Origin: Trichostrongylus colubriformis
Taxonomy: Eukaryota; Nematoda; Chromadorea; Rhabditida; Trichostrongylidae
Length of the DNA stretch: 64,000 bases
Reading direction: 5' to 3'
Assembly (NCBI GenBank): GCA_963978905.1
Contig: OZ022258.1
Coordinates: 33,913,282-33,977,281 of the forward strand
The position numbers were made by a program, and so were the translations under genes. The notes under the pieces are model-generated. The model saw nothing but the letters and a program-made list of their open reading frames with translations. It was not told where the DNA came from and ran no database searches. Positions 32,665 to 44,949 of the stretch are shown here, piece after piece. How positions within the stretch are numbered: position 1 is the stretch's first letter; every line of letters starts with the position of its first letter.

Positions 32665-33635
32665 ACGGCTGTAGAACAGGGGCTTTCAAATAGGTGTACT
32701 GTGTGTATTGCGTACTAATTAGTAATTTCGCGATCGTTGAGGTATTATCCAAATCTGTTTCTACTGCTTGAAAGAACTGTTTGAAGAAATACGATGAGGA
32801 GTTGCGTGCATTTATATCGGTGTACCTAACGAGTGATTGGTTATTCTGCATTTGAATCAGTGGAAAGAATGAAGTTCAGCTTCCATGACTTTGTCTAACC
32901 GACGATCAAATGCATCTTTCACATGAATACTTTTAATCTAATACGATTTTGCTGATTGGGTTTGATAGGTTTTTGTTTTGAGGTTCTTACCGACATCTAG
33001 GAATAGCTACAAGGACTTGATACTTTTGCAAACTCTTTGCAATTCAAAACCTATCTTATATTAATTAGGAGGGGATTGAGCCCTCTCAATGTGTGATGTG
33101 GCGATTATGCAAAGATCCATGTGGCAAGATGCCGAGGCGAACCTGTATCAGAGACGTCATTGAAAGCATCTGTGACTTGAAGAAACAATGGACGGCTATG
33201 TTGCTCGCTCAAGCGATAACTGACGGACCTTCCGAGTGACCTGTTGGCATCCCCGAGGCGTGATGAACCTGCCGGGAAAGCCTTCAATCAGAAGCCACCA
33301 ATGGACCGACTTGCCGAAGAGGTGTTTTGGTCAGAGATGGTAGCAAGCGGCTATGTATCGGACGCATTCATGGACGTGTCTGCAAAGGTTAAAAGGACAA
33401 GCAAAGGCTCGACCACTTTAAAGAGTGGACTTCAAGATCGCAAAATTTTGATCATAAAGCCAGAATTCTGAAGGTTTCAGTGAGTACAACGAGTACGACA
33501 ATTATCATTCTATGAAAGATTTTTGTTTCTTGATTTACTTCTATAACTTCTGAAATTGGTCATTCGCTCTGTGGTGACTTGAAGTGACATGCAGGGTCAA
33601 TTGTGACGTCGAGGAAAATTTTCAAATACAGGATA

Positions 33636-35300
33636 CCCCTCAAAAGGGGGGCCTCCATACGACCGCCTCCTCTTCAGTTCCGCTATATGTATCAGTGGTT
33701 TAAGCCCAGCCAATGCGAGCAGGGTGGCGTGCAAGTATTGCAGGCGACCAGTGTTTCAGGAGGCCAGGTCTTCAGTGTTATGTGGATGGTAATTCACTAT
33801 AGAAACGACGACAATAACACTCTTGGGAGACTATAACATGATTATGGCCTGTTAGCAGTAATTAGCTTCCATCTTCTCATATATCGTAACTGCTTTCAGT
33901 TAGAAATCCTATTTAATAATATGCCTTATCTTAATCATTTGACTAATCATTCCACTTTATCACTTATTTGACTTAACAAATATCTGCTTTGTTGTTCGGC
34001 TTTTATCTTTGACATAAGTTGACCAAGTACGTAGCCAAGATCTTGAAATCAGCAGTAAATTAGTCGTCAGGTGAAGTAAATCCACTCATTAGTAACTTGA
34101 CCCCTGGTTGTGTCGTAGGGACAGAATAATCGCGATGCGACGTCGCACCCGCGACGTTCGCGTACAAATCGCCCAATCGTGTTTGGAGCAAATTTTGCCT
34201 CATTGTACATATAAGTGGTCGTTCATCCATATCATAAGCTTTTATAACTTTTCTTACATCTTAACATCTTTATGTGCTAGTTGTGAGGGTGGGCCACTAG
34301 ACTGAGCTCGGCGTGCGGCGCTATTGTTACTCAGGCCTTCAGCCTGAGCCTTAGTTTGGGGAAAAGCTCTTACATTTCTAAAGTGGCTTCGGTATGAATA
34401 TACATTTGAGTGTACACATACGGAGTATCTTATGGTTTTCAAGAATCCCAGCCTGGACTCTTTGAATGCAAAATCCTATAATGACGTGGTTTGCTGCACT
34501 GGACAAGGAAGAGCCGTTATTTTTAAAAAGGACATTTTATTGGTGGCAAATAACGAAATTTTTCGGGGCAGAAGCGCGCCAAATAACGTTTTGCACACCA
34601 ACAATCTAATGTGGCCTCGAAATAATGATGTTCATGACGTCCGGAGGGGAACGAGTCGTCATCCTCGGCCGATTGCGTACTTATCAAAGCCAATGCGGCC
34701 GTCGAGAGACTTAAACCCGCAAATGCGCTGCCCCAATCGCAAAGGCAACTCGTGCGCGATTGTCGCATGCCCCACGCGGCCGCGCGATTTTCCTGTACTA
34801 ACGACGTACACCCACCTGACCTCACACCGATCACCGGAACACTTGCAACACACCGACTGCGAGGCAATGCATCAAGGGAATTAAGAGCCCATGGTTAAAA
34901 AAAACACTGAGGCCTACAAGAACCTGACCAAACTCAGTACATACCGAAACAAGAGCATCTGAAAGAGATAACAACCTAATAAAATTCAAGACTTATATTC
35001 CGAAATGAAAGCATTGCCGACCATGTTTAATACCCCCCCCCCGTCCTCTTATGACAAAGGAGAATTCTAAAAAGTCATACAAGTTATGGGGCAGAGATGA
35101 AGGATGAAAAACAAGAATAGAAGAGTCACGAACTAAATAGAGCCATGTAATACGCTTCAGCGCCCCCTTTGATCGCTACTGCGGTAGCGACACAGCGCTC
35201 AGATAGGGCGCGGTATTTTCTCCATACTAAATTTGGACATTGTTGAAAACATGGAACTTCATTTGGACTTCACCTCCTAAAGTACCATGAACTGTTTTCT
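33636..35300. other. Stretch without a supported gene
   Basis: The longest frame, 34432-34884 (150 codons, plus), has no recognised domain and overlaps open antisense frames, so it is not called. C-rich homopolymer at about 35032-35042. Confidence 0.35.
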
Positions 35301-35309
35301 CAATAACTT

Positions 35310-36250
35310 CCTCAGACCAATCTATGTGCCGCTTTTTCCCCTTATGGTTGCGTAGTTCTCGATATGGGTATCAAGTCGAGGAAAATTTTGAGAAATTTCG
35401 AAGCTTTTTACTTCAAATAGCTTTTTACTTCGATAACTTCCTCCACGCTTCGCCATATGAGTGCGGTCTTCTTGTTCGGGGTCTGCGAGTTCGCCGCTTC
35501 CAAATGACTATCTGAACGACACCAATTCTCCAAAATGAAAAAAGTTATTTCAAAGAAAGCCAATCGAGAAGCAGTCGAGAAAAATTTGAGAGATTTCGAA
35601 GTGTTTCACTTCAAATGATCATAACTTCCTCCAAACTCGACCATATGTGTGCGATCTTGTTGTCGTGGGTCTGTGAGGTTGCCGCCTTCTAATTACTGCT
35701 TAAGCTATACATTATATTCGAAAAAAAGAAGTTATCCAGAGGGAACCTAGTTGAGTAAAAAATTTTTTCGTCGCAATTGCAGGATCTTTTCACGAATCTT
35801 GGAAAAAATAATCCATTGTGTCTGTTACGCCTCCAGTACGCATCTTCTGCTCTCAGAAGACCAACGAGAGGGTGATTAACCTCGGTTGACCTGGTTGCGG
35901 AATGCGCCATGCATGAGAATTTCCTTTCCATTCTCTGTGGATACAAACGCTTTTCCGGTCCGCATAGTGGCTAGCTAGCACCAGATCAAGTACTTGCATC
36001 GGTGTAAGATATGAAAGAAGTCCACATCAGCTAATTTTTCGTTTTCATCCCATACTTTCCGAGGTATTCATCCACGGTGGTACCCGTATTTAGATATAGC
36101 TTCCACGGTTAATCACTGAATTTCGAGTGTGTCTCTGTACGTGATTCAGGTGCCAGCGAACGGGCTATTGGCATTGGCTGGCGTCGTTGTGGATCGCGCC
36201 ATGCATGAGGATTCTATAATGATTAAGTTAAAGCAGTTTCGGGTTCAAAC
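35310..36250. repeat. Dispersed CATGCATGAG repeat family, copy 1
   Basis: Internal repeats of TCGAGGAAAATTTTGAGAAATTTCGAAG (35374, 35577) and GGTTGCGGAATGCGCCATGCATGAG-like ends (35890, 36188). Related blocks occur at 45740-46340, and the GTCGAGGAAAATTTTCA phrase also at 11106 and 33608. Family not identified. Confidence 0.55.
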
Positions 36251-38900
36251 CCACTTGATCAGTTTTATCACATCTCCCCCTATGCACTTTGGACACTCAG
36301 TCTGAGAAAAGAAATGCCTACCCCAACGATTACGACTCTCTCCCCTCCCAGCGGACCGAATACGACCCCCCTCTCCCTGTTGAGGATTCCTCGACGGAGG
36401 CTTGATCCTGGTTACATGATGCATATTTGTTGAATAATGAACCGTAGTGCTAACAATAAGCAGGGAAATGTGGAATGGCTGCAACGAGCTCTGTGCTTAG
36501 CTCTTCCATACATGCTCTTGAATTTTAGCAGGTGAACATATGGCGCCAACGATTTGCGCTAAGAATCAAAAGCCTAGGGTCGAGGGAAACTTCTGGAATT
36601 GGGAAACTCACCCCCGTCTGATCGAAGCATCTGGGGCGTCTGTGTTTTTACTCACTCCTTCTCCTACAAGAAAGGTCGTCGATCGATAATCATAGCCTTG
36701 CTATCTATAAAGTATGGTTGTTGATTGACGATCGTTTCTGAAGATCGGCTCACGGGTTAAGTCTAAAATCTCCCCGACATCGGGTGTTTGTAGCGGAGTA
36801 GTCGACCGACGTTTTGAAACTCTCCTCCGCCGGTCGAGGATTCGACCGAAGCCTGCTTCATGGTTTCCTTGTTAATGTACGCGATGGACATGACAAATGA
36901 CGCGCTTTCACAATATGGGTAATACCGCTTGCAAAGGTGGAAAAAAGTACGTATACCACATGAACGCAAGTGTAAAGCTGAGAAAAAAATCATGACTGAT
37001 GTGAAACTCAGCGGACAGGGACGGTTGCTGCTTACCCTGTTCATATAACTATAGTTTTCATACTTTCAAACCGTACTGCACCAGGTGCAGCGCGTGGCCA
37101 TTAGCAACCTACTTTCAGGTCAAGTGAAGTGCCATTCTGCCGATATTTGAAGGGGGAAGGAATCAGGGCATATTTCGGATTTGGACCATCGAATCTGAGA
37201 TTTTTAGAGATTTTGAAAGTGTATAAAGCAAAGTCAAAGTTTTATTTGTATTCTAATTATGCGATATAGATACACCACATCTATCATTCCTTCGAGAGGC
37301 ACACTCCGCCATAACCAGATTAGCTGCCTGACTCGCTGAGACAGATATATACTAAGAAAACTGTCCAGGCTTCACCCTTTTTGCGCCACCACTGCCTGCA
37401 TCTCCTCATGGTGTCAACCCCTGTCGGATCTTTCCGGTCCAGTCCAAGCACTTCGAGCACACCTGGTATTGGACGGAACATTTTCCAACGTGGCTTCACG
37501 AAAGAGGTGTCAGCGGTTGCGATAAGGTGAGATAAGTCAGAAATCCCTATGGTTAAGGCAACGTAAGTTGGCGATACATGTGATATCGTTAATTGTGAAC
37601 GCTACCATGTAGCGAAGACTTCTCTCCAGGCTACAGTTCTCGTGCATGATCAGCAATCAGGGTGTCTTCGTTTCGATGATGTTTTTTTTCATTGGCGAGT
37701 AGTAAGGTTGACGAGTAGTAAGGGGCCATGCTTTCTCTAGTGATCGTGATAGCGCTCACAATTCAACGCGGAATGTGCCTTTGAAGTATAACAATTTTCC
37801 GTTATAAAACTATATAAAACTACTCTGATCTCTTCTGTCTTGTGAATAATAGAGATTAGGAGAGAACAACCCGAGAGAACACCGTGATGAGCGTAGTTAC
37901 TCGAGGCTCGTAATACATAGCATAAATTTAGAGATATATTCAAGGAACCTGAGAATCTATGGGCTTGGTAAGGTTGTGAAGGCGGTCACTCCTTAATTCA
38001 GAAGCGTGTGCCCTAAGAACTACAAATACACATCAATCTGTAACAGTGCTGATCGCCCGTCTTGTCATTTGGCATAGTGCTAGTGGAAACGTATCAAAAA
38101 TGACGGAACATATAAACAGTTGCCTTCTTTGAGGTGACTAGTATTTGCTGACTTATTGATTAGCTGTGGTTGTAGAATGAACTGTAGAGGTCGACGTTCG
38201 CCTGCACAAGTGCGGCACCAGGCGCAATAGACACATGGATAGCGGACATTCGCAGGGCTAGGCTAAAAGTACATTCTTAAAATAAAGATGACATTGTTTT
38301 GGAGAAGTCAAAGCCCATTCAAACATATCCATAGTTATGTGACAATTCTAATGGAATGGGTTTGGAAAAGTGCTGATCAGGGGCAGAAGGAGCTTTGTGG
38401 CTAATGGGAACTACTGAAAGAAGTCATTAATATGAAAAGTAGGGGTCCGTGAAAACTAGGTGTAGCGTAATCCCCTGTGAAGGGAACGCCTCAAAGATTT
38501 GGAGAAGGAGTCGTTTCACCGGCTAACGCTTTTTATCGTGGCGTTCACCCTGGGATGAACACCACCAAATAGTGACTTCGATGTGAAGTAAAAGTGTGGT
38601 GAAGTGATGTGACACTAATGGTATCGTAGTAGGTATCTGTCGTATTGTATGAAATCACGTGGAGCTGGTTCACCGGTCCCAAAGTGAGAATTCGGATTCA
38701 GCTCCGGACGACAGACGACGAGACGGGCATTTGCTTCGAGGCCCCATACCCTCGGACGCCAACTTGAGGGATGTATCTTAACCGGATTCTCACTTTTTAG
38801 CGTGAAACTGTGCATGCATCCCTTGTTAGGGAAATATAGCATAAATATGTGAGTAACAGAAAAATTCATTTCTCTGTGCACGATTCCTCTGAAGCTGCGC
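36251..38900. other. Long gene-poor stretch
   Basis: Two related segments (about 36370-36430 and 36820-36875, both with GAGGATTC, CGAC and GGTT...CAT phrases) may be a small duplication. Frames at 36763-37044 and 38615-38881 (minus) are unassigned. No RNA gene seen. Confidence 0.35.
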
Positions 38901-38952
38901 TCACCATTACAGTCTTATAGATGACCTCTAGTACTGAAAGTGAATAACTCAC

Positions 38953-40369
38953 TTCACACTTGAAGCTGATAGAGGAACTCCGGCATTCAAGACGGCATTT
39001 ATTATATTCTCAAGAGCCGACTTAGTTGACTTCCGCAAGCCTTCCAGTTGGTTGACAGTTAAACCAAAGAATTCCACGCCAGGGTTGAAAGTGAGCTTGG
39101 TCAGACTGAGTCTTCCTAAATCAATGAAATAACTTGATATGCTCATAATCCACATGCTTTCTATCGATTCTTGATTGCTTCTTGACTTAAATGGTTTGTT
39201 ACAGTCCAATGTTTGGTGGATAAGGCTCAAAGCTTCAGCCACAGCAGAGCCGAGGCGCGATCCCTTCTCTTCCATGCAATCACGGTAGGGAAGCACGGTG
39301 TCCGGATACGACTGATGCTGGTCTCGGTCCCACATAAGTCAAACATTTTATTCACAGTTCAGTGCCTTTTGACAGCATTACTTCTAATGGATGCTAAACT
39401 TTATTGAACAATTCAACTATGGCTTTTGTCTGAGTATTCTTCTCTAGCAAAGCCATATGGCAGTCTGTGTATGTGAAAAACAATGTGCTGCTCCAAAATT
39501 TTTATTTCACAAGATTCCACAAAGTAATGCGAAAGAAATTTGAGCCTAATGGCAAGCATTCGGCCCCTAGCGCCTCCTTAAAATCTTTCTGCATCACTTC
39601 CATCAAAGCGGTAAAGATAGGGTACCGGCACCAGTGAGTCATTCGAATACATATCTGCTGGCTCCTTTCGAGAAATCTCAATATATGAAATAAAATAACT
39701 TGTTCTATTCCAGGCCTGGAAAATACGTCAGGCGCGGAACGCTGGTCAGTAGGCTCAAATTTCGTTCCCGATATTTTGTGGAATCTTTTGAATTTTTTGA
39801 AATAAAAATTTTGGAGCCTCACATAGTTTTTGACTCATTTTGTATGGCTTTTGTGTAGAGAGGCTTACTAGTCGCTTCATCACAACTTGTCAAAAGCTAG
39901 CTTCTGAACGATTCTGCAATGAAAGAGTACCTCTTAACACTGATGCGACAGTTTGCAGTTGGACCAGGGCTTCCACAGAGAAAGGAATTACGCCGACTTT
40001 TTGTCGAGTACCTTCCAAGAAAAAGAGGCATCGGCCATCTAGAGTTATTGCCAATTCACCTAAAACCAAGTAAGATCTGAGTACCACTGGAAATCTGAGT
40101 TCCATGAATATAACGCTTTCGACTGGAATACCTTGCCGGAAGGTAACTATGGGAGGCTGGACAGTTCTTATTATGAGCTCAAAGGTCCTTCCTGGATATG
40201 TAGCGGCTATCTAAAACAGTGACATTGATTTTAATAGCGTGTACCATCCATGCAACTCACCTCTTCCACTTGATCGGACAGACAGACTTCATCAGTGCTG
40301 CAGGTTGTCTTTAGGAGATTTCCCACACCGGGAGTGCGAGAGTCAATGTGGAAAAGAAGCGAATTCGTT
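38953..40369 (-). CDS. BPI/LBP-family lipid-binding protein, partial (three exons seen)
   Basis: Three minus-strand exons with matching phases: 40261-40369 (TTTGTTTAG acceptor, GTGAGT donor), 39931-40210 (CTGTTTTAG acceptor, GTACTC donor) and 38953-39115 (TTGATTTAG acceptor, GTGAGT donor). The join gives an open frame of about 183 codons. It includes LLKTTCSTDEVCLSDQVEE, then YPGRTFELIIRTVQPPIVTF, and ends SALENIINAVLNAGVPLS. That pattern resembles the C-terminal domain of nematode BPI/LBP/CETP proteins, secreted lipid or lipopolysaccharide binders. The N-terminal domain and last exon were not found, so it may be partial or decaying. Family call is from memory of the pattern. Confidence 0.5.
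39490..39817. mobile_element. TIR element in an intron of the BPI-like gene
   Basis: Imperfect inverted ends GCTCCAAAATTTTTATTTCA and its reverse (about 35-45 bp) enclose 250 bp with no transposase. The end resembles the edge of the palindromic insertion at 40477-40881. Confidence 0.5.
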
Positions 40370-40476
40370 CTAAACAAATGTAGCTCGAATAGTAGTGAAA
40401 ACTATTTCAGCAGAGGTTTGTTGGGATCCTCAGGGTAGCGACAGGGACGTGATTGCGCATTACTCATTGCAGATTT

Positions 40477-40881
40477 AATATTGTGGTGTTCCGAAGTCCT
40501 ATGATTATCTGAATGTTACAAGAGATTCCAAAATATTTATTCAAAAGACTCAAAAGACCATTCAAAAGTCTCGAAAGACTTGCAAATATTTTGCGATATT
40601 CCTGCGTTTAACGCCTTCTTCAGGCCTGAAACTGTTGAAGTTAGCTGATATATGATATACGTTGTATACCACTAGCTTACGGCCGGGTCTCAAAAACTTT
40701 ATACATGGTATACAACGTATATCATATATTAGCTAACTTCCACAGTTGCAGGCTTCAGGCCTGAAGAAGGCGTTAAACGCCGAAATATCGCAAAAGTATT
40801 TTTATTTTTAAGACTTTCGACTTTTGAAAGGTCTTTTGAGTCTTTTGAATAAATATTTTGGAGTCTCAATTGTTGTTGAAC
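40477..40881. mobile_element. Short palindromic Penelope-like insertion
   Basis: Two inverted arms (about 40525-40685 and 40690-40862) share CCAAAATATTTATTCAAAAG, GCCTGAAGAAGGCGTTAAAC and ATGATATACGTTGTATACCA. A 15-bp duplication ACTCATTGCAGATTT flanks the insertion at 40462-40476 and 40882-40896. The architecture (head-to-head ends with extra unpaired bases on the left) matches 52679-53214. Confidence 0.7.
40755..40790 (+). ncRNA. Hammerhead-like motif in the palindromic insertion
   Basis: CTGAAGA, then A, a GGCG/CGCC stem with a 5-nt loop, then GAAA: the CUGANGA and GAAA core of hammerhead ribozymes, which are known in Penelope-like elements. An extra A before stem II and the lack of a clear cleavage triplet after GAAA weaken it. 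The inverted arm has a mutated copy at about 40598-40625. Confidence 0.3.
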
Positions 40882-40899
40882 ACTCATTGCAGATTTTTC

Positions 40900-41861
40900 T
40901 CGAAGCATCTGTGCACGACATCATTATTACCAGGCCTAGAGAACGTATGGCCTAAAGAAATCTATTCCGGCTATTTCATAGTTCTATTTCCTCTCAAGAT
41001 CGTTAGACAAGATACACTACTCGGAGAACAGCTCAAAACAAAGCAGTCCTTTGATGCAAAACTCGAAAATTTCCCACAAATGCAATTCGTTAGGATTCTT
41101 GATGAAATACTTCCAAAGTAATGTCCATGTGTGACCACCTATGAGTCAGCATGACCTTTACTTTTCAAATACTTCAAATTTACTTCGGATTCAAAAATAT
41201 TTGTTCAATAAGCCACTTCGAATGCTCAACTTCTCAGTGCCGTCCCTTTCTTCAGAGCCTGGAAGAGCAAAGCCTTATTGGAAGCTACTCGTGCAAGCGC
41301 TATCTCAATTTTAAAAAATCATGGGCAGGGCCATAGAATATGAAACGATGTCACAGAGATTTAGCGATTAACTGTGAGATACCGTAAAATGTCAAATCTT
41401 TTCCAGACAATATCGAAGATTAGTTGCTGAATTTCTCAACTTGATCACCTTTTTCAAATTATTCTACGGCCACTCTAAACTAAAGTCTAACAGCTTTCTG
41501 ACAGTTAGAGAGCCAAGAACCAGGGGAGACGTCCAGGAAAATTTCTGCTCGCCGTGCTAAACACAATATCAGACACAATTTCTTTGTGAACAGGACTTGC
41601 ATGCAGTTTAACAGACTTCTCAGGTTAGGAGTTGTCACAAATACATTAAATTCGTTCAGAGCGGCACTGGACAAGCACTTAACATCATAGGACACACATT
41701 CGTCTTCTTTCTCAGTGCATTTGTTCGGTTCATTCACTTTGTTCCATATTGTTGAAGTCACTCATTTTGTTTGTTGCTGTTCTGAATTTCTTATCTGAAT
41801 TTTTCCACATGGGCTCAGGCCCTGCAACAATTACAAAAAATAGCGTCTAATGATTAGCTTT
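40900..41861. other. Stretch without a supported gene
   Basis: Plus-strand frame 40858-41121 and minus-strand frame 41480-41761 are open but show no recognised family. They could hold upstream exons of the BPI-like gene; no matching phase was found. Confidence 0.3.
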
Positions 41862-41965
41862 CATTGAAGCTCCACTCTTCCAGGTTTTGGAGAAGGCGAT
41901 GATGCCGAAACGTCATCCGCGAATAAAGTTGATATCAATTTCAATTGCAAACTAAACATTCGCAT
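41862..41965 (+). repeat. Penelope-like terminal-repeat fragment
   Basis: GGAGAAGGCGATGATGCCGA followed by AACGTCATCCGCGAATAAAG: same hairpin-GAAACGTC-AATAAA layout as the PLE ends at 21539 and 53130. Confidence 0.45.
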
Positions 41966-43150
41966 TAACTTCCTAACTGATGTAGTGATAGTTTAGAGCT
42001 TGCTTTTGGTTCGCTTTCCACACCATGTCTCCGATTACCTGACCGCTTTTGCACGGATTCGAGAATTTCGCATCACGTCATCCGCGTTTGCGTGAAGTTT
42101 TGCTATGGTCTATGAAAGAACACAGCATAAGTGTTTTGGAAAAACGTTTGAATTTCCGAAGACGATCTGTTTAAATGCACAGTTCACGATTACATGAGTG
42201 TCTTTGTCCCATCCACGAGTAGATAGGCCCTTCCACAACGGCAAAGCGTGTGCCAACACCACGGCGCGATGGAAAGTGCTAAGCGCGTAAAGAACCCGTA
42301 AGTGAGATGACGGCCACCGTCTCAGATAGATGGCTTACCGCATTCACGACTCAGCCAGCGGAACAAGGGTGGCATCTCGACTTTCATATCCACTAGTTCT
42401 TTTACTTTTCGTCCGAATTTTCCCTAATGCTGCCTTTAACCTTCCCTATGGCTCGAAGATGTGTTGAACGATTCAACAGTGATTCAAAAGGCGTAGCGAC
42501 CAACTAGTTAAAGAAGAATTCGGCTGCCTTATTCGCTAAAGTAAAGCACATGCGACAGGTATGTTATTAACTAGCATATAATTCGTATTGTATGAATAAT
42601 AACTTGTACTGGTCGCAGTCTGGAAAATATAAACGTCGTTTCACTGTTAAGCACTTCATAACTCAAGCAATATCAAACGTAATATTGAGTAGTTTAGAAT
42701 AAAACTGCATGGAACAACCCAGGATGGTATGCTGCTCATGATTTGCGATGTTCACAGTAGTTTCTATGCTATGCTTCATGTTCGCTTGGAAAGGACCGTG
42801 TAATTGTCATTTTTTTCAAAAATGATGGATGAAGATGCAGATATCATGCATCGTGAATGATGACAAGGATCAATTGAAGCGTTGAGGAGACTAGTAAAAC
42901 ATGTTATGTTACGGCACTCTTCGGTGCAGTAGTCTGTGTACTGATTGTACGATTGTACTCTGAATAAAGGATTCATGCCACATAGAGGGGAAGGGGCTGT
43001 CATATTGCGGCACGACACACGATATGAGGCGCATTTTCCGCGATGCCTAGGCTTGCCCTGGCTACCTCCTGATTCACGCCAGCACATCAATGATCGCAAT
43101 TATATTTCGCTATAGTAAATGTCCACGGATCTCCTCCGAGGGCTTCTCTC
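41966..43150. other. Stretch without a supported gene
   Basis: Holds a fragment at about 42388-42460 (ATCTCGACTTTCATATCCACTAG, TTTTACTTTTCGTCCGAA) similar to 63305-63375. No gene seen. Confidence 0.35.
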
Positions 43151-43540
43151 ACTGAAGGATCTCGATCCGTTAGGTGGCAAGGCTACGTGGCGCGACTCCA
43201 GGTGGCGGATAGTGGGCTAATTGCGGATCAAAAGCCACCAAGTACCTGCCCTGAGAAGCAGGTGGGTTCAAGGGAAGACTCCTTCTTTCTGCTGGCTGGG
43301 CTAATTCATACCCTCTGTATCCATGCAGACGTTTCTTACATACGTGTGGGAGCGTTCTGTATGGTGTAATTAGTATCCTGCATTCGGTCCAGCCGAAAGC
43401 TTGCATTCTAACGAGTGGGAAGCACATAACAGGCGGTTCGGGGTCGTCTAGGACAAGTAAAACTGAAGCCCACTTCGGAAAAACCTGGCTAAGTACCCGG
43501 AGTACACCCAGTCACCACAACAGAGCCTGGCACGCTACTC

Positions 43541-44400
43541 GTGGCCTTCATTATGCCGAAAACAGCAACAAAAATGGGTCCCATCCCCCTAAATTTGAGG
43601 GGGCCCCCAATACGGCAGCGTTGGGGGACAGCTTGGGAAAGGCTGCCAAAGTCTTATGGCTATAGCAGGCTGCCTGAATCTACAAGGAATAAGTTCACGA
43701 TCAGTACTTTCAACGCAGTAACCCTTGCATTGGAAGCGAATATCGAAGATCTGATTATGCAAGCCAAGAAGATCAAGTACGACGTCATCGGACTGACCGA
43801 GACGAGGAGGCATCGCCCGCTACACGCCGTTTACGAGAGTGGAGAATAATTGTTCCTTAGAACATGCGACAGGAGAGCCGTTGGCGGTATGGGCGTTCTC
43901 GTCAACACGCACTTGGTCATAAACGATTCGTACGAAAATATGAAGACCGGAATAGGACATTTGTGATTTAAAAGATATGGTTCAGTCCCGTCTTTTATCA
44001 TCTTCATCGCCTACGCACCGACATGGAGCTACGATGAGGACGAGTTCGAAGCATTTTATGTGGAATTGTAGGTTCCATAAAGAAGACAGTACTTTCTTCA
44101 AGGTCAAGATCGGCCTTGAAAAGTCGGATAATGAGCTTCACATCGGGACTAACGGAACGGAATGAAATGAGCAGGGTGAAAGGCTTTTGAGTATATTATG
44201 TCGATCAATTCCATCCATGGTAACTCACACTTCCAAAAGTCCTCTCATCTACGATGGACCTGGGAGTCACCCGATGGACAACTCCATAATGAGATTGATC
44301 ACGTCATCTTCAATCAAAGGTTTTGTCTGACCGACGTCGCCGTTATCCCGGAGTTCTATACGGGATTTGACATCGACTCATCCGCGCAAAATTCCCATTT
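43541..44400 (+). pseudogene. RTE endonuclease domain (degraded)
   Basis: Blocks in shifting frames: FTISTFNAVTLAL, KYDVIGLTETRRHR (catalytic Glu), GGMGVLVNTHLV, FIIFIAYAPTWSYDEDEFEA, RWTWESPDGQLHNEIDHVIF and CLTDVAVIPEFYTGFD. Frameshifts near 43850, 43970, 44080 and 44190. Confidence 0.8.
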
Positions 44401-44949
44401 ATGATACGTGGAGAGAGAGCCGCGAAATTCAAGGAGCTGAGACACAAGACAGCCATCAGCTGGGGACACTTCGTTTCTCTCACAGGTGTATAGGAGAATT
44501 CCGTTACCGAAAAGTTCGACGACAAGTACAACCGATCTAATGAGCACCTTGACAATTGTGCCAGGAGGGCAAATCGCCAAGAGGCGTCTCTCTTCGGAAA
44601 CTCTCAAGCTGATACGCCAACCTGGAACCGCACGAGCCGCAGGCGATTACCAACTGACGTCCGAACTTGCGAAGCGATGCAGAGAGGAGATAAAAGAAGA
44701 TCCCAAGGAGAGAAGAGCAGCAGTGTTGGCTGAAGCAGCAGGAGCATCCGCAATGCCCGCCGAAGTTTCACCAGTTATAGGACCAAAATGACCGGTCTCC
44801 TGCGTTCGGACGATAGAGTGACTGCTTCCTGAAGAACAGTGGAGAAGGTCATCCACGACTTCTACTTGGAGATCTTCGATAGCAATGTCCGCTAGCCTGA
44901 GAACAATCTGAAGCAGGATGGATATGTCATTCCATCAGTTCTCCCTTGC

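Larger units (their letters stand above)
28814..33635. repeat. U2 palindrome, right arm and flank (copy 4, extended form)
   Basis: Inverted partner of copy 3 with the 270-bp extension as in copy 1, ShKT copy 4, a more diverged GATAGAGC repeat (30310-31150) and a flank (32690-33635) equal to 10213-11135. Interrupted by the MULE-like element at 31280-32655. Confidence 0.88.

Noticed and set aside
34432..34884. 150-codon frame as a gene
   Set aside because: No domain, and comparable open frames on the opposite strand (34523-34867); looks like chance.
36236..36256. tRNA B box in GGGTTCAAACCC
   Set aside because: No cloverleaf can be built upstream; a short palindrome by chance.
42776..43099. 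107-codon minus-strand frame
   Set aside because: No motif, no splice context, partly overlaps the RTE leader region boundary.
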